From NCBI GenBank assembly GCA_003586115.2, contig QVOM02000034.1, forward strand, positions 143,813,823 to 143,877,822: a stretch of DNA of 64,000 nucleotides. The letters run 5' to 3'. Below are positions 59,123-64,000 of the stretch, piece by piece. The translations under genes and the position numbers were made by a program. The notes beneath the pieces are model-generated. The model searched no databases. It saw only the letters and a program-made list of their open reading frames with translations, and was not told the origin of the DNA. This DNA comes from Salvator merianae. Lineage: Eukaryota > Chordata > Lepidosauria > Squamata > Teiidae. How positions within the stretch are numbered: position 1 is the first letter of the stretch; every line of letters starts with the position of its first letter.

Positions 59123-59852
59123 GGGCCTTTCTGCACTTGCCAGTCATGTGGAACAAGAAGAGGTTTATAGGCTTTCCTTCCACATTCTGGTGCAGTTTAA
59201 GGGAGGCCCCTCCCCCTCCCAGTATGCTCCATTCACACAGAACCAAGCATAGACCAGGGAGTCGAAACTGGTGTCCTGGTCTCATCTACCTCAATTTTGG
59301 ACCACTTTCACACTCAGCTTGTTTATGGCAGTTTAACTATTCTGCTCCAGCCTGTCACAGACTAAGCACAGCAGGTTCTGTCTGCATTGCAAGGATGGGG
59401 ACACCATCTGTCCTGTAACAACACTGAGAGCAATCTGGAGGTGCTATAGTTCTTCTGGTCTGCATAATTGACTCCATGCCCAAGGAACCATCCACACTTG
59501 CCAGTGATTGGCTCAGGCTCCATCACTCATGCATCATGCCTGATGCACATGGACTGAACTTAACAGAAAAGTCTTCAAAGGTAGTGTGCTTATCTCTGTA
59601 TTGGGGTTTTGAAAATGATCTTTGAAGTTTGCATAATCTTCAAAGATGGGGCTGAAATATTCTATACCAGGTGCTGAAGCATCAAGGACTGAACCAGAAC
59701 AAGATGGCTTGGGATTATTATAAGCCCTTCCAAACAAGTCTACAGCTAATCCAGAATAGGACTTCTTGGGGCAGTTCTGGACTGGGATGGTGCTAATCAA
59801 TGCTGCTAGGCAGCTGCTCAATCCAGTCTGTTGACTGAGTGCAGAAATGACC
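59123..59852 (+). mobile_element. Possible TIR element, about 730 bp
   Basis: A good terminus GGGCCTTTCTGCACTTGCC starts at 59123. The only candidate partner is GAGTGCAGAAATGACCT at 59837-59852, which may instead be the end of the adjacent GTATACC-type repeat. Flanking triplets do not match. The interior holds the minus-strand protein-like frame described at 59534-59835. Confidence 0.35.
59534..59835 (-). other. Unassigned protein-like segment inside a possible TIR element
   Basis: The 198-codon minus-strand frame 59534-60130 has two parts. The N-terminal half crosses repeat sequence (59840-60090) and is not meaningful. The C-terminal ~100 codons, from about VQNCPKKSYSGL through SGSVLDASAPGIEYFSP to the stop, have a balanced composition that looks like real protein (FEDYANFKDHF). 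I know no matching family. It may be captured host sequence, a remnant of the element's own gene, or chance. Confidence 0.25.
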
Positions 59853-60090
59853 TCGAGGTCTATCAAGTACCAGAGGATGGTATACCTGACCATGAAGGCA
59901 TGTGGGTGGTACACCTCCATGACCTGGTGTACCACAGGGGACCCACTTTGGTAGTGCAACAAGGTGTACTGCCAAAATGCCCCTTCTGGGAGCTCCAAAG
60001 GGCAGGAATGGGAGGCATCCTGTGCTGACTCTGAAGCTGGCATGAGCGTTAGAGACAGCATGGGGGCTGGTGTGGAACAGGGCTCCCCAA
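59840..60090 (-). repeat. GTATACC/CCATGG dispersed repeat, minus-strand copy
   Basis: On the minus strand it reads TGTGGTACACCAGGTCATGG, CATGCCTTCATGGTCAGGTA and TACCATCCTCTGGTAC. This is the same order as the plus-strand copies at 22650 and 27590. Confidence 0.5.
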
Positions 60091-61725
60091 TATAAGAACA
60101 TAAAAGGAGCTCTGCTGGATCAGGACACAACTCATCTAGTCAAGCATCCTGTTTCACACAGTGACCCACCAACTGCTTCTGAATATAAGGCAACACATGC
60201 TCTCAACTGCCTGAAAATGGCCTGTAGAGGAATCCTGCTTGTCTCTCCACCCTGGAAGCACTACCTAGCATCCATTCCAGTAACCATTGATACACCCAAC
60301 CTCCATTAATCTGTCCAATCCTTTCTTAAAGCTATCCAGGCTGATTGTTATCACTACCTCTTCCAGTAGTAAATTCCATAGACTGATGAGCCTCTGGGTG
60401 AAAAAATACTTTCCTTTGCTGGACCTAACTCTCCTACCTATTAGCTTCATAGTGTCCCTTGGTCCTGGTGTTGTGCAATAGAGAAAAGAGTTTGTCTCTA
60501 TCTACCTTTTCCATACCGTGCATGATTTTATATACTTCAGTCAGGTCCTCTCCTATATGCTGCTTTGCAAGGCTGAAGAGATCAAGACGTTGCAGCCTTA
60601 TGTAGTAGGGAAGGTGTTCCAGCCCCTTGATCATTCTGGTTGCCTTTTTTTTTTTTTTTTACCTTTTCCAGTCCCACAATATCCTTTCTGAAGTGACGTG
60701 ATTAGAACTGTACACAACATTCCAAGTGTGATCTCACCATAGATTTATAAAGAAACACAGTGACACTTGCTGACTTGTTTTTTATTGCCTTCTAATTACC
60801 CCTAACACTGAATTTGCTTTTTTCACTGCCACTGCAAATTGCGTCGACACCTTCACTGAGCTGCAACTAGAACTCCATGATCCTTTTCCTTGTCTGTCAC
60901 AGAAAGCTTGCCCCCTTTAAGTTTATAGGTGTAATTGGGGTTCTTTGCACCAATATGCATCACTTGCTAAAATTGTAGTGCAATTGCCATTTTGTTGCCC
61001 ACTTACTCAATGTCAAGAGTTCCCTCTGGAGCTCTTTACAATCACTTTCAGTTTTTACTACCTGAACAATTTAGTGTCATCAGCAAACTTTGCTAACTCA
61101 CTACTTATGCTTACTTCTAGATCATTTATGAATAAACTGAAGAGCAGGAGTCCTAATACTGAACCTTGCAGGACCCCACTTCTCAGCTTTTTCCACTCTG
61201 AGAATTCATCATTTATTCCTACTCTCTGTTTCCTGTCCTTTAGCCAGTTACCAATCCAGAGCAGGACCTGCCCTCTTATTTCATGTTTTTTTTTTTTTTT
61301 TTAAATTCTCTTATTTCATGATTGGTGAGTTTATGCAGGAACCTTTGATGAGGAACTTTGTCAAAAGTCTTTTGAAAGTGCAGATAGACAATGTCAACTT
61401 GATTGCTTTATTCATGTGTTTATTAACACTCTCAGAGAATTCTAACAAGTTTGTAAGGCACAATTTACCTTTGCAGAAGCCGTGCTGATTTTCTTTCAGC
61501 AATGCTTGCTCCTCTATGTGTGTAGTAATTTTATCCTTAATTATGGTTTCCATCACTTTACCTGGAATTGATGCTAAGTTGACTGGTCTGTAATTTCCTG
61601 GATCATCCATTTTTGAAGATTGGTGTTAAATTTGCTACCCTCCAATCTTCAGGCACAGAGCCTGATTTTAGGGAAAGATTACATATTTTGGCTAGAAGCT
61701 CAGCAATTTCACATTTGTGGGTGGC
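60091..61725 (-). mobile_element. CR1-type LINE, RT and 3' part, 5' truncated
   Basis: The 3' end (TATAAGAACATAAAAGGAGC, reverse strand) is that of the element at 33450. Minus-strand frames give the C-terminal IRLQRLDLFSLAKQ, EDLTEVYKIMHGMEKVDRDK (60434-60634). At 61610-61311 they give the RT start DDPGNYRPVNLASIPGKVME, TIIKDKI, QHGFCKGKLCLTNLLEF. Between them, CAGCAAACTTTGCTAA (61081) encodes the decayed catalytic region. Poly-T runs at 60648-60660 and 61288-61302 and several indels break the frames. It is truncated near 61725. Confidence 0.87.
61311..61610 (-). pseudogene. CR1-type reverse transcriptase, N-terminal RT fragment
   Basis: A 99-codon frame with the conserved NYRPVNLASIPGKVMETI, followed by KENQHGFCKGKLCLTNLLEF, typical of the RT fingers in CR1-clade ORF2. 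The motif A stretch is damaged (LTLSICTFKRLLTKF in place of the expected YLDFSKAFD-like sequence), so the frame is already shifted there. Continuation lies at lower coordinates in other frames. Confidence 0.8.
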
Positions 61726-62699
61726 CTTATTTCATGCCAGGAGTACGTCATCCCAACTTGGGACAAATCCTTATTTAGGATCAGAGCATTCCATTCTGAT
61801 CCAGGATAGTTGTGGGGGAGTCCAAAAATGGCCATGTTCTGAATTAGCAGGCATAGAATTAAGGTCCCAGATAATGTTAATGTTGAAACCGATAAGATAG
61901 ATACAAATCCCTGATGCTGGAAATAGATTTGGGCTTAAACAAAATCAAGCTGTGTGGTTGTAGAAAGGATTAATTTAACCTCCTTCAAGTTTGGAGTCAA
62001 AATATATATCTCTAAACAAATTCCTTTTAATATGATCTTCTAAAGGCCTCAGAATGTTCATTTTTCTCAGCACAGCACTAATGTGCATTAATGAAAACTA
62101 ATAGTAGCCAGAGAACCAATGTAGGGCCATTCTATTAAAATATTCAAATCAACCATTATTTTACTTTCACTGCTTTAGGACAAAACAAAAGTAAGATATA
62201 TGGGTGTTGCTTTTTCTCTCATCTCTACCAAATGTATTGGTACATCTTTTAAAAACTAATAAGCTATCACAGTGAATATCCATAAGTCATTTGAACATCT
62301 GGCACATGATGGGAAAGCTGGAAGGAAATTGGTGTTCTGTACATGTTCACCAGAGGAAGAGAAGGATCAGTTTTCCCCTAGACACTGTGCTGAAATTCAC
62401 AGACACGAGGCAGAAGAAATGATCACTTATGCCCTTTTCTGATCTTTCAGTGCTCTGAAAGCCATTGATGTGTGTACTTGTGAGATTTGTGCCTTTTATT
62501 GTTATGCGTGATTGTCCATTATAGATTTTTTCCTTCACTTTACTGTATTATTTGTTTTAGGTTTATATATCATCTAGAGGCCACTGTTAACAGGAAATAA
62601 GGAGAACAGAACATATAGAAATAAAAACTACAAAAAATAATCCTTAAAACTGGCATACAGACTCCATCCAAATGAGGCCTCTTGTTAGGCTGGATGAAG
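61726..62699. other. No gene recognised
   Basis: Unassigned AT-rich DNA. Confidence 0.45.
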
Positions 62700-63040
62700 C
62701 TGATTTATCTTTTATTCAGAACAGATTCAGTAAATGGAATTTACTATCGGAAGAGGTGGTGGTGACAGCAACCAGCCTGGGTAGCTTTAAGAAAGGATTA
62801 GGTGAATTCATGGAGGACAGATGTATCAATGGCTAAGAGAATGGATGCCTAGATACTGCCTTCAGGTAGAGAGACAGGCAGGATCCCTCTGAAGGAATTG
62901 GAGAGCAGGCAAAGATTATGCCTTTGTCTTCTTTTTGAGATGCCCTGAAGCAAATGGTAGGTCACTGTGTGAGACAAGATGCTGGTCTAGATGGGCTGTG
63001 GCCCAATCCAGAAGGGATACTCTTATATTCTTATGTAAGT
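62700..63040 (+). mobile_element. CR1-type LINE 3'-end fragment
   Basis: ATTTACTATCGGAAGAGGTG, TAGCTTTAAGAAAGGATTAG, GATGCTGGTCTAGATGGGCT and CTCTTATATTCTTATG match the last 350 bases of the element ending at 33450. Confidence 0.82.
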
Positions 63041-63390
63041 CCATTGCATCCATACTTATTAATGCTCTAACAATAATGCCTATTGTGAAATGTATTAACA
63101 CAGATGAAAAATGATATTGAGTTTCCTGCCGGTCTCCCCTCCTCTGAAGGGGTGGGGGGAAAGGTACATTTGTAATATGTATATATAACCATATTTAATG
63201 TTACAGTGCTAAACATACTTACCAGTTGTCTAAGCACCAATTAGTCTTCTTTCCAGCAACAGATTGGAACTGTAGAATGGGAGAGGCAAAGTCAAAAGTA
63301 CAATGGAAAACCTCACCTTCAGCTGCCTGAACCAGAAAACACAGTGCTGGGTCCAAGAACTACCAATACTTTGTATAAGCATGTTGAGGA
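63041..63390. other. No gene recognised
   Basis: Unassigned AT-rich DNA. Confidence 0.4.
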
Positions 63391-63480
63391 ATGGTGTAGC
63401 TCACTTGTTCAGCATCCTACCTGGCAAGAGAGGTCTTGGTTTTTATCCTTTCTCTGGCATCCCCATCTGCAAAGAAAATA
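63391..63480 (+). mobile_element. Probable tRNA-derived SINE head, decayed
   Basis: GGTGTAGCTCACTTGTTCAGC resembles a tRNA box A, and AGAGGTCTTGGTTTTTATCC, 28 bases further on, a decayed box B (GGTTCRAATCC type). CTGGCATCCCC follows, as in tRNA-derived SINEs common in squamates. No clear tail. Confidence 0.4.
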
Positions 63481-63899
63481 ATTGCAAACTGCTTCTGCAT
63501 ATGCTAAGAAAACTGCTTAGATGTGACCATGTAGTTACCAGGTGCCAACCAAAAAAAAATCTAAACAAGCTTTTAAAATGTGCAATTAAATAACAAAATA
63601 TCTCATTTGAGAACTTTGCAACACATCATGGAAAACAAAGCCAGCGCATTGCAGTTTTGCTCCATGGGCATTGACCATGCTGATAAAGTTCTCTTTTAAG
63701 ATCCAACAGTGGAATCAATAACCTGCAGGGTATGAAGGTGTTTCTGTGTGTGTGTGCGTGCACACTCACTCGTGCATGCTCACGTGTGCACCAAGCTGTT
63801 GCTCACAGATTGGTAACTTCACCATAAAAGGGCAAGGACAAAATTTCTGTTGGAAGGCGGTCTCAGATTTTGCCAAACCATGCTGATTATACTCAGATC
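63481..63899. other. No gene recognised; short (TG)n
   Basis: A TG-rich run lies at 63744-63760, followed by alternating purine-pyrimidine sequence (GCGTGCACAC..). Otherwise unassigned. Confidence 0.45.
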
Positions 63900-64000
63900 C
63901 AGTGGCGGCTGGTGAGTTTCAAGGCTGGGTGTTCACATATGACCAGGTCAAGGGGGCATGGGCGGAGGTCAAAGAGGCGGGGCCGGAGAAGGTCAAGGGG
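63900..64000 (+). mobile_element. Left end of a probable hAT-like element, cut by the window end
   Basis: CAGTGGCGGCTGGTGAGTTT at 63900 is the start typical of hAT TIRs (CAGTGGCG..). GC-rich sequence follows with GGTCAAGGGGGC and GAGGCGGGGCC words to the end of the window. The rest cannot be seen. Confidence 0.5.

Noticed and set aside
1..64000. CRISPR array, bacterial operon or rRNA operon
   Set aside because: No regularly spaced identical repeats, no dense coding and no rRNA-like sequence; the repeat content is that of a vertebrate genome.
1..64000. Endogenous retrovirus
   Set aside because: I saw no paired LTRs, primer-binding site or gag/pol-like protein sequence; all reverse transcriptase traces are of CR1, L2 or BovB type.

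Overview
The window looks like non-coding, repeat-rich genomic DNA from an amniote, most likely a squamate reptile (lizard or gecko type). I infer this from the mixture of CR1, L2 and RTE-BovB LINE remnants with many short terminal-inverted-repeat (TIR) elements, on an AT-rich background without operons or tightly packed genes. No host gene could be identified. A few short open stretches look protein-like (12878-13174 +, 16251-16413 -, 59534-59835 -), but none could be assigned.

Layout. 0-9.5 kb: pieces of a CpG-rich TIR family (1-320, complete copy 468-1225, palindromic copy 7603-7744), two TG microsatellites and otherwise empty DNA. 9.5-18.7 kb: degenerate TIR elements, a GAACC-rich element, an unexplained GC-rich block at 17220-18445. 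18.8-21.56 kb: a fairly young CR1 on the minus strand, with a duplicated 5' region, a readable ORF1 (zinc-binding motif, coiled coil, GDSL esterase start), a deletion that joins ORF1 to the reverse transcriptase, and a 328-bp tandem duplication sharing the deletion breakpoint. 21.6-29.6 kb: mostly unassigned.

29.7-38.8 kb is a LINE graveyard: an RTE-BovB split around a CR1-type element (31085-33450), then an L2 whose 5' and 3' parts are joined, and two more L2 fragments. 40-47 kb holds a TAA-flanked TIR element, a GGGA/GGAA microsatellite and two GAACC-rich elements. 46.4-48.25 kb is an L2 broken by other repeats and a very CpG-rich TIR element. 53-61.7 kb holds further TIR elements, including one inserted cleanly inside another (58088-59049), and a long CR1-type fragment. 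The window ends inside what looks like the left end of a hAT-like element (63900-64000).

The strongest unexplained signal is a family of CpG-rich elements whose ends read GGGCC(T)TTYNGCACT, each flanked by a 3-bp direct repeat (AAC, ATT, ACT in the three best copies). I see no transposase in any of them, so they look non-autonomous. Everything here was read by eye; family names rest on remembered conserved motifs, and boundaries of old elements are approximate.
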